Assembly (NCBI GenBank): GCA_015066845.1 | Contig: SVNO01000001.1 | Location: forward strand, 62,001-126,000 | From: Ruminococcus sp. | GTDB taxonomy: Bacteria; Bacillota; Clostridia; Oscillospirales; Ruminococcaceae | Direction: 5' to 3' | Length of the DNA: 64,000 nt | Shown: in pieces, positions 9,801 to 18,095 of the stretch | Numbering within the stretch: position 1 is the stretch's first letter | Layout of the letters: each line of letters begins with the position of its first letter | Notes under the pieces: generated by a model | Database searches by the model: none | The model's input: the letters and a program-made list of their open reading frames with translations, nothing else | What the model was told of the DNA's origin: nothing | Position numbers and translations under genes: made by a program

Positions 9801-9819
9801 CAGAAGCACTGGATGTCCG

Positions 9820-9954
9820 TTAGTTGCTCTTGTTCTGAGAGCTGGAGTTGTTCTTATTCTGAGAATTCTGATTGCTCTTATTCTGAGAATTGGAACTGTT
9901 CTGAGAATTCTGGTTGTTCTTGTTCTGAGAATTCTGATTGTTCTGATTGCTCAT
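9820..9954 (-). CDS. Low-complexity 44-residue Asn/Gln/Ser/Lys protein
   Basis: The minus strand carries ATG, 43 further sense codons and TAA, preceded by an AGGAG site eight bases from the start. Apart from Met1 the protein contains only Asn, Gln, Ser and Lys, in repeats of the type SNQN, NSQN and NKNN. The hairpin at 9779-9800 lies just downstream in the right orientation. Good ribosome site, complete frame and terminator argue that it is real despite its size. Function is unknown; short N/Q-rich proteins of this kind could be structural, for example spore-coat or matrix-like, but nothing in the sequence proves that. Confidence 0.7.
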   Translation of the reverse strand: MSNQNNQNSQNKNNQNSQNSSNSQNKSNQNSQNKNNSSSQNKSN

Positions 9955-10097
9955 GCTTATCGCTCCTATCTCCGCACGATCCGGCATATCTTGCAGGAAT
10001 GTGCGGAATTCCGGACTGATATACCGTTAGCACAGTGGTCTTGTGCCTTCTTGGGTAGTATGTCCGGTATCGGAGCGATTATGCATTCAAATGCGCA

Positions 10098-10496
10098 TCA
10101 ACTCGTTTTTGTTGTTGTCTGCCTGCGCTGCACGGTTTCTTCGTCAATTCTCATCTGCTGTTCCACCTCGGCGAGCACCTCGTCGGGGTTTGTTGTTTCC
10201 GTGGTTTCTTCCGTTTCTGTGGTCATTGCAGGCACGGTTGTACCGGGATTAAGCGGTACAGTATTGCCGCGCAGATTCCAGATGGAAACACCGCAGAGAA
10301 CGCAGAGTGCAAGTGATGCGGCAATATATGCCGTATAGCGTCCGATGGTGCGGCGCGGCATTTGTGCGACCTCGAAAACCTCCTCGATCTCCTCATGACA
10401 GTCTTTCTGATACAATTCCTGTTTCATTCGCTCTACAAGCTCATCGGGAGCGTGTACGCTGTCGAATGCTTTTTTTATCTCGTCATGCATATTCAT
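10098..10496 (-). CDS. Probable membrane anti-sigma factor
   Basis: 132 residues: a cytoplasmic N-terminal segment with MHDEIKKAFDSVHAPDELVERMK (a sigma-binding-type helix pair), one membrane helix near residues 54-74, and a short Thr/Glu-rich extracytoplasmic tail. Its start overlaps the stop of the ECF sigma gene as ATGA, the usual sigma/anti-sigma arrangement. It probably holds that sigma factor at the membrane until a signal arrives. No recognised zinc motif of the ZAS class is visible. Confidence 0.75.
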   Translation of the reverse strand: MNMHDEIKKAFDSVHAPDELVERMKQELYQKDCHEEIEEVFEVAQMPRRTIGRYTAYIAASLALCVLCGVSIWNLRGNTVPLNPGTTVPAMTTETEETTETTNPDEVLAEVEQQMRIDEETVQRRQTTTKTS

Positions 10497-11026
10497 TCTT
10501 TACTACCTCCCAATTTCTTTTGCAGCTTCTTTCTTCCGCGTGACAATTGCTGTGCAACTGCGGCTTCGCTTTGTGATGTAATACGCGCAATTTCCCGAAT
10601 CTGGTAGTTTTCATAATAATGCAGGTAAATGGCGATCCGGTATTTCTCCGGCAGTGAAAGGACGGCTTCAAGGACTGCGGACGTTTTTTCCTTCATGTGT
10701 ACTGGTATCTGCGATAAATCCACATCCACCCTCCTGCGCCGCCATGTGCTTCGCACAAGGTTCTTGGATTCATTGAGCGTAACGCGTAAAAACCACGCTT
10801 TCTCATGCGTTTCCGATTCAAATTCAGGATGTGTCTTGAAGTATTTGAAAAAAACCTCCTGCATGACGTCCTCTGCATCCGCATAATTCCCGACAACTGC
10901 CAGCGATGCACGGTACACCATGTCCTTGTATCGGTCAATGGCTGCAAAGGTAACACCTGATACACTGATTCCCTGCTGCCTGCCGATTTCGACAGTCCTG
11001 CCGCGTTCTTCCGTCATTGTCAGCAT
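10493..11026 (-). CDS. ECF-type RNA polymerase sigma factor
   Basis: 177 residues. Region 2 contains DAEDVMQEVFFKYFK, and region 4 contains LPEKYRIAIYLHYYENYQIREIARI followed by the helix-turn-helix SEAAVAQQLSRGRKKL. There is no region 3, as in ECF sigma factors. The ATG at 11026 has the GGAAAGGTGG site; an in-frame ATG at 11068 lacks one. It is co-transcribed and overlapping with the anti-sigma gene. The 270-nt leader from the promoter at 11301-11329 carries a diverged direct repeat, which may be regulatory. Confidence 0.9.
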   Translation of the reverse strand: MLTMTEERGRTVEIGRQQGISVSGVTFAAIDRYKDMVYRASLAVVGNYADAEDVMQEVFFKYFKTHPEFESETHEKAWFLRVTLNESKNLVRSTWRRRRVDVDLSQIPVHMKEKTSAVLEAVLSLPEKYRIAIYLHYYENYQIREIARITSQSEAAVAQQLSRGRKKLQKKLGGSKE

Positions 11027-11077
11027 TTGTTCATCCCACCTTTCCAAGTGCTTCTGCCTTATATACACATCAGGACG

Positions 11078-11122
11078 GCAAATCCTGACAGTTCTTTCTG
11101 AACTTTGTATACATGCACAAAT
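11078..11122 (-). repeat. Diverged direct repeat, copy nearer the sigma gene
   Basis: On the minus strand this copy carries the blocks TTTGTGCAT, ATACAA, TTCAGAA, TGTCAGG and TTTGC in this order. The same blocks recur 138 bp upstream at 11216-11260. Similarity continues weakly toward 11055 (TGTATA...TAA). It lies in the leader of the ECF sigma gene. Confidence 0.6.
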
Positions 11123-11215
11123 ATCATCTTTTGTTTTGTCTATTCTGCTTAAATCCCAGCCAAACTACCGCCACCAAGGGCAATGTGCTTTCAATTATCT
11201 ATACAATTGAGAGGA

Positions 11216-11260
11216 GCAAAACCTGACATAAATTCTGAAAATTGTATGGATGCACAAAAA
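11216..11260 (-). repeat. Diverged direct repeat, distal copy
   Basis: Second copy of the leader repeat with the same five blocks in the same order. It overlaps a possible 12-codon reading frame (MSGFAPLNCIDN). The other copy could encode a related SGFAVLMCI stretch but has no ATG in that position. The region between sigma start and promoter contains nothing else I recognise. Confidence 0.55.
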
Positions 11261-11300
11261 ATAAACTGAAAACTGTACATATTGAATAGGTACTAAGAAT

Positions 11301-11329
11301 AGTATAGCACAGAAAATCGGATTTGTCAA
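11301..11329 (-). promoter_or_regulatory. Sigma-A promoter for the ECF sigma/anti-sigma operon
   Basis: Minus strand TTGACA (11324-11329), 17-bp spacer, TATACT (11301-11306). It is divergent from the promoter at 11341-11369, with 11 bp between the two -35 boxes. Confidence 0.8.
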
Positions 11330-11340
11330 AAGAATTTTAC

Positions 11341-11369
11341 TTGCATTTTTGAGAAAAATATGCTACAAT
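11341..11369 (+). promoter_or_regulatory. Sigma-A promoter for the YkgJ-family gene and purB
   Basis: TTGCAT (11341-11346), 17-bp spacer, TACAAT (11364-11369), followed by a near-perfect GGAGGTGA ribosome site at 11378-11385. Confidence 0.8.
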
Positions 11370-11391
11370 AAGCATATGGAGGTGATGAACC

Positions 11392-11892
11392 ATGCTGACA
11401 AAGCTTCTGAGCCGTGAAACTTGCGCGGACTGTCAGCTCTGCTGCGTGTTTGACCGTTATGACATCTGGGAAACGCCCGTCCTTTCGCCTGAAATTCGGG
11501 AAAAGGCTGCTGCACTGCTGCCGGATGCCGAATTCATCCGCAAAGGAGAGGAATCCTACCTGTTCCGCATCCGTGAACTTGACCATGAGGATTTATTCGC
11601 CTGTCCCCTGCTTGACCAGTCCACCGGCTGTATGCTTGGTGAGGAAAAGCCCTTTGACTGCCAGATTTGGCCGTTTCGCATTATGGAGCTTGACGGCAGA
11701 CAGGCAATCACCATCGCGCCCATCTGTCAGGCAATGACTGCGCTGTCCATCGGAACGCTGCTCGATTTTCTGCGTGAATCTCTTGCAGAAACTATTTTTT
11801 CCTATGCACAGCAGCATCCGGACGTGATTAAGCCCTATGATACCATGTATCCCATTTTACTTTGGAAAAACGAGCAAAATCAGGAAAACTAA
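11392..11892 (+). CDS. YkgJ-type cysteine cluster protein
   Basis: 166 residues. An N-terminal CADCQLCC motif and later single cysteines in CPLLDQSTGC and DCQIWPFR match the metal-chelating cysteine pattern of the YkgJ/UPF0153 family, thought to bind zinc or an iron-sulfur cluster. Biochemical role unknown. It is 18 bp ahead of purB and shares its promoter. No signal peptide or membrane segment, so cytoplasmic. Confidence 0.8.
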   Translation: MLTKLLSRETCADCQLCCVFDRYDIWETPVLSPEIREKAAALLPDAEFIRKGEESYLFRIRELDHEDLFACPLLDQSTGCMLGEEKPFDCQIWPFRIMELDGRQAITIAPICQAMTALSIGTLLDFLRESLAETIFSYAQQHPDVIKPYDTMYPILLWKNEQNQEN

Positions 11893-11910
11893 CAAAAAGG
11901 AGAAACCACT

Positions 11911-13350
11911 ATGTCCAATACTTCCTATGTATCCCCGTTCTGTACCCGTTATGCGAGCAAGGAAATGCAGTATCTGTTTTCTGCCGACAAGAAATTCACC
12001 ACATGGCGCAAGCTCTGGGTCGCTCTTGCCCGTGCAGAGATGCAGCTTGGCTTGCCGGTAACGCAGGAACAGGTGGATGAACTGGAGGCGAATATCAATC
12101 ATATCGACTATGAAATGGCTGCACAGGAGGAAAAAATCGTCCGTCATGATGTCATGGCGCATGTACATACCTATGCCCATGCCTGCCCGAAGGCTGCGCC
12201 CATCATTCATCTGGGGGCAACGTCCTGTTATGTGGGCGACAATACGGATGTCATTATCATGCGTGACGCACTGGAGGTCATCAAGAGAAAGCTGGTTAAG
12301 GTGATTGCGCAGCTGGCGAAGTTTGCAGAGGATTACAAATCCCTCCCCTGCCTTGGCTATACACATTTGCAGCCGGCACAGCTGACGACCATCGGTAAGC
12401 GCGCTACCCTTTGGTGCAACGATTTTCTGATGGATCTGGAGGATTTGGAATTCCGCATTGCTTCTCTCAAGCTCCTCGGTTCCAAGGGTACAACCGGTAC
12501 ACAGGCTTCCTTTGTTGAGCTGTTCGAGGGCGATTCCGAAAAAATCAGAGCCATGGAGCAGATGATTGCACAGGAAATGGGCTTTGATGCGGTAGTTCCC
12601 GTTTCCGGTCAGACATATTCGAGAAAGATGGACTATCAGGTATGCGCTGTACTGGCAGGTATTGCGCAGTCTGCAAGTAAATTCTCCTACGACATTCGCC
12701 TGATGCAGAGCTTCAAGGAGATGGAAGAACCGTTTGAAAAGAGTCAGATCGGTTCGTCTGCGATGGCATACAAGCGCAACCCCATGCGCGATGAGAGAAT
12801 CACAGCACTGGCACGTTATGTGATGGTGGATGTGCTCAATCCGGCATTTACGGCAGGTACACAGTGGTTTGAAAGAACGCTGGACGATTCCGCAAACAAG
12901 AGAATTTCCGTAGCGGAGGCATTCCTCGGCACAGATGCGATTCTGAATGTTCTGCTGAACGTCACCGACCCTGAGAACGGACTGGTTGTCTATGACAAGA
13001 TCATCACACGCCGCGTCATGGCAGAGCTGCCGTTCATGGCAACGGAGAACATCATGATGGACGCTGTGAAGAAGGGCGGCAACCGTCAGGAACTGCACGA
13101 GAAAATCCGTCAATACTCCATGCAGGCAGGCGCGCGCGTCAAGCGCGAGGGACTGGACAACAATCTGTGCGAGCTGATTGTGGCAGACCCGATGTTCATG
13201 ATTACGCAGGAAGAAATGGACGCAATCATGAAGCCGGAAAACTTCATCGGCAGAGCACCGGAACAGGTGGATGAATTCATCGCAAACTGTGTGCAGCCGG
13301 CACTGGACAGAAACGGCGTTTCGGATGATAAGGCTGAAATTTCCGTATAA
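11911..13350 (+). CDS. purB: Adenylosuccinate lyase
   Basis: 479 residues, full length. It catalyses two fumarate-releasing steps: SAICAR to AICAR and adenylosuccinate to AMP. The superfamily signature GSSAMAYKRNPM is intact near residues 286-297, with the flexible-loop catalytic Ser region. The conserved GATSCYVGDNTD segment and the THLQPAQ segment (catalytic His) are also present. A good AAAGGAG site precedes ATG. It is downstream of and co-transcribed with the YkgJ-type gene, and a strong terminator follows. Confidence 0.96.
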   Translation: MSNTSYVSPFCTRYASKEMQYLFSADKKFTTWRKLWVALARAEMQLGLPVTQEQVDELEANINHIDYEMAAQEEKIVRHDVMAHVHTYAHACPKAAPIIHLGATSCYVGDNTDVIIMRDALEVIKRKLVKVIAQLAKFAEDYKSLPCLGYTHLQPAQLTTIGKRATLWCNDFLMDLEDLEFRIASLKLLGSKGTTGTQASFVELFEGDSEKIRAMEQMIAQEMGFDAVVPVSGQTYSRKMDYQVCAVLAGIAQSASKFSYDIRLMQSFKEMEEPFEKSQIGSSAMAYKRNPMRDERITALARYVMVDVLNPAFTAGTQWFERTLDDSANKRISVAEAFLGTDAILNVLLNVTDPENGLVVYDKIITRRVMAELPFMATENIMMDAVKKGGNRQELHEKIRQYSMQAGARVKREGLDNNLCELIVADPMFMITQEEMDAIMKPENFIGRAPEQVDEFIANCVQPALDRNGVSDDKAEISV

Positions 13351-13377
13351 GTGATGCGAAAACAGAATACATCCTGG

Positions 13378-13405
13378 TGCCCCCTGTTACAGGGGGCATT
13401 TTGTG
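13378..13405 (+). terminator. Intrinsic terminator after purB
   Basis: Nine-base-pair stem TGCCCCCTG/CAGGGGGCA followed by TTTTGTGTTTG. Confidence 0.85.
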
Positions 13406-13434
13406 TTTGCAGAAAACATAGTCAGGTATGCAAC

Positions 13435-13462
13435 AAGCCGCTGCTCTTCCGAACAGCGGCTT
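13435..13462 (-). terminator. Intrinsic terminator after pnp
   Basis: Minus-strand stem AAGCCGCTG/CAGCGGCTT with a ten-base loop just after the pnp stop. The following T-tract is short, so efficiency is uncertain. Confidence 0.7.
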
Positions 13463-13468
13463 ATATAA

Positions 13469-15586
13469 TTAGTTATTATTCTTCTTTGCAGCAATATCAG
13501 CCAGTGCTTCCTTGCGGGAGAGGTTGATTCTGCCCTGCTTGTCGATTTCTACAACCTTGACAACGACCTCGTCACCGATGGCAACGACATCCTCCACCTT
13601 TTCTACACGGTGGTTGTCCAGCTGAGAAATGTGTACCAGACCATCCTTGCCAGGTGCGATTTCTACAAATGCGCCGAAGTTCATCAGACGAACAACCTTG
13701 CCCTTGTAAATTGCGCCGACCTCAGGGTCATTTGCAATGGTTTCCACAATCTGAATTGCCTTCTTTGCGTTGTCCAGATTGATACCGCTGACGAATACAT
13801 TACCTTCCTCGTTGATGTCGATCTTTACATCGCACTCAGCGCAAATCTTCTGGATGACCTTGCCGCCCTGACCGATGACCTCGCGAATCTTGTCCACCGG
13901 TACCTTGGTCTGGAGCATCTTGGGTGCGTAGGTGTTAACGGTTTCTCTGGGAGCAGGAATTGCCTTGAGCATGATCTCATCGAGGATGTAGAGTCTGCCC
14001 TTTCTGGTCTTTTCAAATGCCTCTGCAATGATGGCAGGTGTCAGACCGTCAACCTTGATATCCACCTGAATGGCTGTGATACCCTTGTGTGTACCGCCTA
14101 CCTTAAAGTCCATGTCGCCGAAGAAATCCTCAAGTCCCTGAATGTCAACCATGGTCATGAAGTCGTCGCTGTCAGGCAGTGTAATCAGACCACAGGAAAT
14201 GCCGGCAACCGGTGCCTTGATCGGTACACCAGCGTCCATCAGAGCCAGTGTGGAGCCGCAGATGGAACCCTGAGAAGTAGAACCGTTGGAGGAGAGAACC
14301 TCGGAAACGGTACGGATCGCATAGGGGAATTCCTCAACGGACGGCAGAACCGGTACAAGTGCCTTTTCAGCCAGTGCGCCGTGACCGATTTCACGTCTGC
14401 CGGGGCCTCTGGAGGGCTTGGTTTCGCCTACAGAATAGGACGGGAAATTGTAGTGATGCATATAACGCTTGGAGCTTTCCTCATCCAGACCGTCAATCTT
14501 CTGGGAATCGCTGACAGGACCAAGTGTTGCAATGGTGAGCACCTGTGTCTGACCTCTTGTGAACAGACCGGAGCCGTGTACTCTCGGCAGCACGCCTGCT
14601 TCAGATGCCAGCGGACGAATTTCGTCAATACCTCTGCCATCCACGCGCTTGCCCTCATAAAGCCATGCACGGACGATCTTCTTCTGGAGCTTGTACATGC
14701 ACTCGTCAAGCTTTGCAATATCTTCCGGATACTTTTCATCGAGAGCTTCATGCATTTCATCCACGATGGGCTTCAGACGCTCGTCACGGATTGTCTTATC
14801 ATCAGTATCAAGCGCAAACTTTACCTTTTCGCCAACCAGTGCTTCTACCTCGTCGAACATTTCGTGCGGTACTTCCTGGGACTCGAAAGCAAACTTCGGC
14901 TTGCCGATTTCTGCCTGAATATCGCTGATGAAAGAAACCATCTTCTTGATTTCTTCATGACCTGTCATGATTGCATCGAGCATGGTCTTTTCGTCCACCT
15001 CGTTTGCACCTGCTTCAATCATAACAATCTTTTCAGCAGAGCCTGCAACTGTCAGGTTCAGGTCGGTAACTTCGCGCTGTTCCTGTGTGGGGTTGAGCAC
15101 GATTTCGCCATCTACCAGACCCACGTTAATGCCTGCAATCGGGCCATTCCACGGGATATCGGAAATAGAAATTGCAATGGATGTTGCAACCATGCCTGCA
15201 ATCTCAGGAGAGCAGTCAGGATCAACAGCCAGTACTGTCATAACAACGGAAACGTCATTGCGCATATCCTTGGGGAACAGAGGACGGATGGGTCTGTCCA
15301 CCATTCTGGAAGTCAGGATCGCCTTTTCAGAGGGCTTGCCTTCACGCTTTGTGAAAGAGCCGGGGATTCTGCCAACGGAGTAAAGTCTTTCCTCATAGTC
15401 CACGGACAGCGGGAAGAAGTCGATACCATCACGGGGCTTTGCGGATGCGGTGACATTTGCCATCACAACAGTTTCACCGTAGCGAACCCAGCAGGAACCA
15501 TTGGAGAGTCCGCAGGTCTTGCCTGTTTCTACAACCAGCGGTCTGCCGGCGTAGGTTGTTTCAAATGTTCTGAAATTCTCAAACAT
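13469..15586 (-). CDS. pnp: Polyribonucleotide nucleotidyltransferase (PNPase)
   Basis: 705 residues. This 3'-5' phosphorolytic exoribonuclease acts in mRNA turnover, usually as a trimer. Two RNase PH-like domains are separated by the helical linker. The KH domain (IREVIGQGGKVIQKI) is near residues 560-575, and a C-terminal S1 domain (GAIYKGKVVRLMNFGAFVEI) follows. ATG 15586 is chosen because AGGAGG sits seven bases upstream and homologues start with MFENFRTFE; the frame stays open further upstream. It lies behind rpsO, the classical S15-PNPase pairing, with a terminator-like hairpin between them. Confidence 0.97.
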   Translation of the reverse strand: MFENFRTFETTYAGRPLVVETGKTCGLSNGSCWVRYGETVVMANVTASAKPRDGIDFFPLSVDYEERLYSVGRIPGSFTKREGKPSEKAILTSRMVDRPIRPLFPKDMRNDVSVVMTVLAVDPDCSPEIAGMVATSIAISISDIPWNGPIAGINVGLVDGEIVLNPTQEQREVTDLNLTVAGSAEKIVMIEAGANEVDEKTMLDAIMTGHEEIKKMVSFISDIQAEIGKPKFAFESQEVPHEMFDEVEALVGEKVKFALDTDDKTIRDERLKPIVDEMHEALDEKYPEDIAKLDECMYKLQKKIVRAWLYEGKRVDGRGIDEIRPLASEAGVLPRVHGSGLFTRGQTQVLTIATLGPVSDSQKIDGLDEESSKRYMHHYNFPSYSVGETKPSRGPGRREIGHGALAEKALVPVLPSVEEFPYAIRTVSEVLSSNGSTSQGSICGSTLALMDAGVPIKAPVAGISCGLITLPDSDDFMTMVDIQGLEDFFGDMDFKVGGTHKGITAIQVDIKVDGLTPAIIAEAFEKTRKGRLYILDEIMLKAIPAPRETVNTYAPKMLQTKVPVDKIREVIGQGGKVIQKICAECDVKIDINEEGNVFVSGINLDNAKKAIQIVETIANDPEVGAIYKGKVVRLMNFGAFVEIAPGKDGLVHISQLDNHRVEKVEDVVAIGDEVVVKVVEIDKQGRINLSRKEALADIAAKKNNN

Positions 15587-15626
15587 GTGATTTCCTCCTT
15601 TTTGTGTGCCAGACAGCGTTTTTAGC

Positions 15627-15655
15627 AAAAAACCCTGCCCCCGCACATGCGGAGG
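15627..15655 (-). terminator. Intrinsic terminator/attenuator between rpsO and pnp
   Basis: Minus-strand stem CCTCCGCA/TGCGGGGG (one G-T pair), a short CAGGG and then TTTTTT, ending about 40 bp before the pnp ATG. No promoter fits between this hairpin and pnp, so pnp expression appears to need read-through. Confidence 0.75.
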
Positions 15656-15708
15656 TACGGTCAGATGCTAATATACCGCTGCTGACGTTGTTGATGTTTT
15701 ACCTATAA

Positions 15709-15740
15709 GGAAAGGCAGAGGGGATACCCCACTGCCTTCC
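15709..15740 (-). other. Long hairpin downstream of rpsO
   Basis: Minus-strand GGAAGGCAG...CTGCCTTTCC with an inner TGGGGTATCCCC pairing. No T-run follows. In the rpsO-pnp intergenic region such a stem could be an RNase III-type processing site or a 3'-end stabiliser. Confidence 0.6.
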
Positions 15741-15750
15741 TGTACCGTAA

Positions 15751-16017
15751 TTACTTACGGATACCCAGCTTTGCAATGATTGCACGGTATCTTTCGATGT
15801 CGTTCTTCTTCAGATAAGCCAGCAGGTTTCTTCTGCGGCCGATCATCTTCAGCATACCTCTTCTGGAGTGATGATCCTTCTTGTGCACCTTCAGGTGTTC
15901 AGTCAGGTCATTGATTCGACGAGTCAGGATTGCAATCTGTACCTCAGGAGAACCAGTATCGGTTTCATGAGTACGGTTGTTCTCGATGACAGCTGTCTTT
16001 TCTTCCTTACGCAGCAT
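15751..16017 (-). CDS. rpsO: Small ribosomal subunit protein S15
   Basis: 88 residues, exactly the family length, starting [14 protein letters not shown]. It contains the conserved TGSPEVQIA segment and the [10 protein letters not shown] rRNA-binding loop. It binds the central domain of 16S rRNA early in 30S assembly. The ATG at 16017 has GAGGTGA five bases upstream; the frame is open further upstream but homologues start here. It has its own promoter at 16120-16148 and heads the rpsO-pnp unit. Confidence 0.98.
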   Translation of the reverse strand: MLRKEEKTAVIENNRTHETDTGSPEVQIAILTRRINDLTEHLKVHKKDHHSRRGMLKMIGRRRNLLAYLKKNDIERYRAIIAKLGIRK

Positions 16018-16119
16018 TTGTTTCACCTCTTTGATTTGTATTCTCCGCAACATAGAGTGGGGCAGGTAAAAATCCCGAATGCGGGCGTAACCCCCATTCC
16101 AAGTACACGGAACATTACT

Positions 16120-16148
16120 ATTATATCACAAAACTTTCCGTTTGTAAA
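16120..16148 (-). promoter_or_regulatory. Sigma-A promoter for rpsO
   Basis: Minus strand TTTACA (16143-16148), 17-bp spacer, TATAAT (16120-16125). Confidence 0.8.
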
Positions 16149-16202
16149 GGGTTTTTTCAAAATTTTTCTAAAAAATGAAAGTTTTTTTGCCAAGCACCTC
16201 GC

Positions 16203-17144
16203 TCAGGAGATGACTTTTCCCTTCCCCTTCTTCTGCTTGGGAGATTCCGTGGGCTTTTCCTTGCCGCCCTGATCTTCAAACACATTCTCACCAAGGCTTT
16301 CTGCATGGAGCATTTCGGGATTGACCTCGCCACGCTGTGCGTAGTAGGGATTGATGACATACTTCTGAATAATCGGATAGCAGTTGAACACGATGACAAA
16401 TCCCACGAATACAAGCGGCATGAACGGGAGTACAAATGCCATGATATAGGGGAAACAAATGGTCAGCACTGCAAATACGCCGATTACCGCAACGACAATG
16501 AACAGCGTGATGAGATTCTGTTTCAGGGCAATGCAGCTGAGCGCGAGGGAATTTTTAAGGATGTTTTTCATGCTCAGGTCAGTCGAAACAATCATCAGGT
16601 ACGCATAGAAGCTCATCATGAGCACTGCCAGTGCGATGCTGCAGCTTGCCACGAACAGGACATAGTACATGGTCGGTGACGCGTTGTTTTCCTTGGCGGC
16701 GTTAATCATCAGCGGATAAACGTAAATGCCGGCTGCAAGAGAAATGCCGACGAGCACGTCAAGCAAGCCCATGATACAGGACTGTTTGAAACAGCTGCGA
16801 AACGTCTTTTTGAAAGTGTCGAACAGGAACATCGGCTTTTCAAGCGTGAAATTACGCAGAATTTTGGTGCATCCTGCAAGGTACGGGCCAAGCAGAACGG
16901 CGGATACAAGCACAAGCAATCCGGCAATGCCGAACGCAAGGGCGGGATTTGTGCGGAGCAGGCAGTACAGCGCGACCAGTGCGCCAATCAGGGGCAGGCA
17001 GATGGTCATGAACAGCATGTTCAGCTCGATAAGTTTCCAGAATTTTCTGCCGAACAATTCCCAGAACCGGAAAAACGGCTTTTTCTTCGGTGCGTTTTTG
17101 GCAATGCCCACACCTGCATTTTCATAATTACCAAAGAGTCCCAT
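16203..17144 (-). CDS. DUF624 (YesL-like) membrane protein
   Basis: 313 residues with about six hydrophobic helices. A cytoplasmic N-terminus carries KFWKLIELNMLFM, typical of the YesL/DUF624 family, often found with carbohydrate transporters in Firmicutes. The tail is rich in Lys, Glu and Gly. Function is unknown. The start at 17144 has an AAGGAA site; the open frame upstream overlaps the spacer to proC. It follows proC by 44 bp and is probably in its operon. No clear terminator is visible after it. Confidence 0.75.
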   Translation of the reverse strand: MGLFGNYENAGVGIAKNAPKKKPFFRFWELFGRKFWKLIELNMLFMTICLPLIGALVALYCLLRTNPALAFGIAGLLVLVSAVLLGPYLAGCTKILRNFTLEKPMFLFDTFKKTFRSCFKQSCIMGLLDVLVGISLAAGIYVYPLMINAAKENNASPTMYYVLFVASCSIALAVLMMSFYAYLMIVSTDLSMKNILKNSLALSCIALKQNLITLFIVVAVIGVFAVLTICFPYIMAFVLPFMPLVFVGFVIVFNCYPIIQKYVINPYYAQRGEVNPEMLHAESLGENVFEDQGGKEKPTESPKQKKGKGKVIS

Positions 17145-17188
17145 ACAGTATTTCCTTTCTCTTTGTATTGTCCCCTCCCCATGCACGG

Positions 17189-17995
17189 TTATTTTGACAG
17201 CTCATAGGCACGTTTCGTGCAGGCTGTGCAGGCAGCATCCACGGTTTCCTCCAGCTTTCCGGCATAGAGCTGCTCCAGACCTGCAAGCGTTGTACCGCCG
17301 GGCGAAGATACCATGCGAATAAGCTCCTCGATGGAATAGCCGGAATCGGTCAGCATTTTTGCAGAACCTATCAGACTTTGCGCGAACAGCGGCAGTGCCG
17401 TTTCCTGTGCAATGCCCTCCTTAGCGGCATAATCCACAAATGCCTTGGCATAGAGGTAAATGAATGCAGGGCTTGAACCGTTAATGGCGATGATTTCTTT
17501 CATTTTCTGTTCGGGCACTTCAGAAACCATGCCGCAAGCCTCGAAAATACGGCGAATAACGATGAATTCTTCCGCAGTGGTCGGCTCGCATTTCGCCATG
17601 GCAACTGCACCCTCACCGAGCAGCAGGGGTGTATTGGGCATCACGAGAATGACCTTTGCTTCCGGAATGGTTTTGCTCCGGATGTACTCCGCAGTAATGC
17701 CGGCAGCAATGGACACAAGCACGGTATCCTTGGTGACGGATGGTGCAAGTTCCTCCAGAACGCTGTCAAACATCTGGGGCTTGATGGCAAGAAATACGAA
17801 TTTGCAGCAGTCAAGCACTTCCCTGCCAGACGCGCAGGAAGTCACACCGAAAGCTGCAAGGCGGCTGCATTTTTCCGCATCGGGGTCGTAGGCGTGGAGG
17901 GAGAGCTGTGTGCCGAATGGACTTTCTGCTGCACCCTTGAGAATGGCGTAGCCCATATTGCCTGCGCCAATGAATCCAACTGTGAATGTTGACAT
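17189..17995 (-). CDS. proC: Pyrroline-5-carboxylate reductase
   Basis: 268 residues. It performs the last step of proline synthesis, NAD(P)H-dependent reduction of 1-pyrroline-5-carboxylate. The Rossmann motif GFIGAGNMGYAI is at residues 7-18, and the family signature region with NGSSPAFIYLYAKAFVDYA and SPGGTT follows toward the C-terminus. An AAAGGTGA site precedes the ATG. First gene of a short unit with the DUF624 gene. Confidence 0.95.
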   Translation of the reverse strand: MSTFTVGFIGAGNMGYAILKGAAESPFGTQLSLHAYDPDAEKCSRLAAFGVTSCASGREVLDCCKFVFLAIKPQMFDSVLEELAPSVTKDTVLVSIAAGITAEYIRSKTIPEAKVILVMPNTPLLLGEGAVAMAKCEPTTAEEFIVIRRIFEACGMVSEVPEQKMKEIIAINGSSPAFIYLYAKAFVDYAAKEGIAQETALPLFAQSLIGSAKMLTDSGYSIEELIRMVSSPGGTTLAGLEQLYAGKLEETVDAACTACTKRAYELSK

Positions 17996-18034
17996 GAATT
18001 GTCACCTTTCCTTTCAAAAAAGAATGCTTACTTT

Positions 18035-18063
18035 ATTATACAACAAAATGCATAAAAAAGCAA
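18035..18063 (-). promoter_or_regulatory. Sigma-A promoter for proC
   Basis: Minus strand TTGCTT (18058-18063), 17-bp spacer, TATAAT (18035-18040). Confidence 0.75.
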
Positions 18064-18095
18064 GCATCATTTTAGAAAAGTTTACAAATTCCCGT

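Noticed and set aside
9798-10019. 73-residue Cys/Ser-rich plus-strand frame
   Set aside because: It is the complement of the Asn/Gln/Ser gene, lacks a ribosome site, and starts within the terminator hairpin region.
13610-15625. 671-residue plus-strand open frame antisense to pnp
   Set aside because: It mirrors the pnp codons, has no homologous motifs or suitable ribosome site, and pnp on the other strand is certain.
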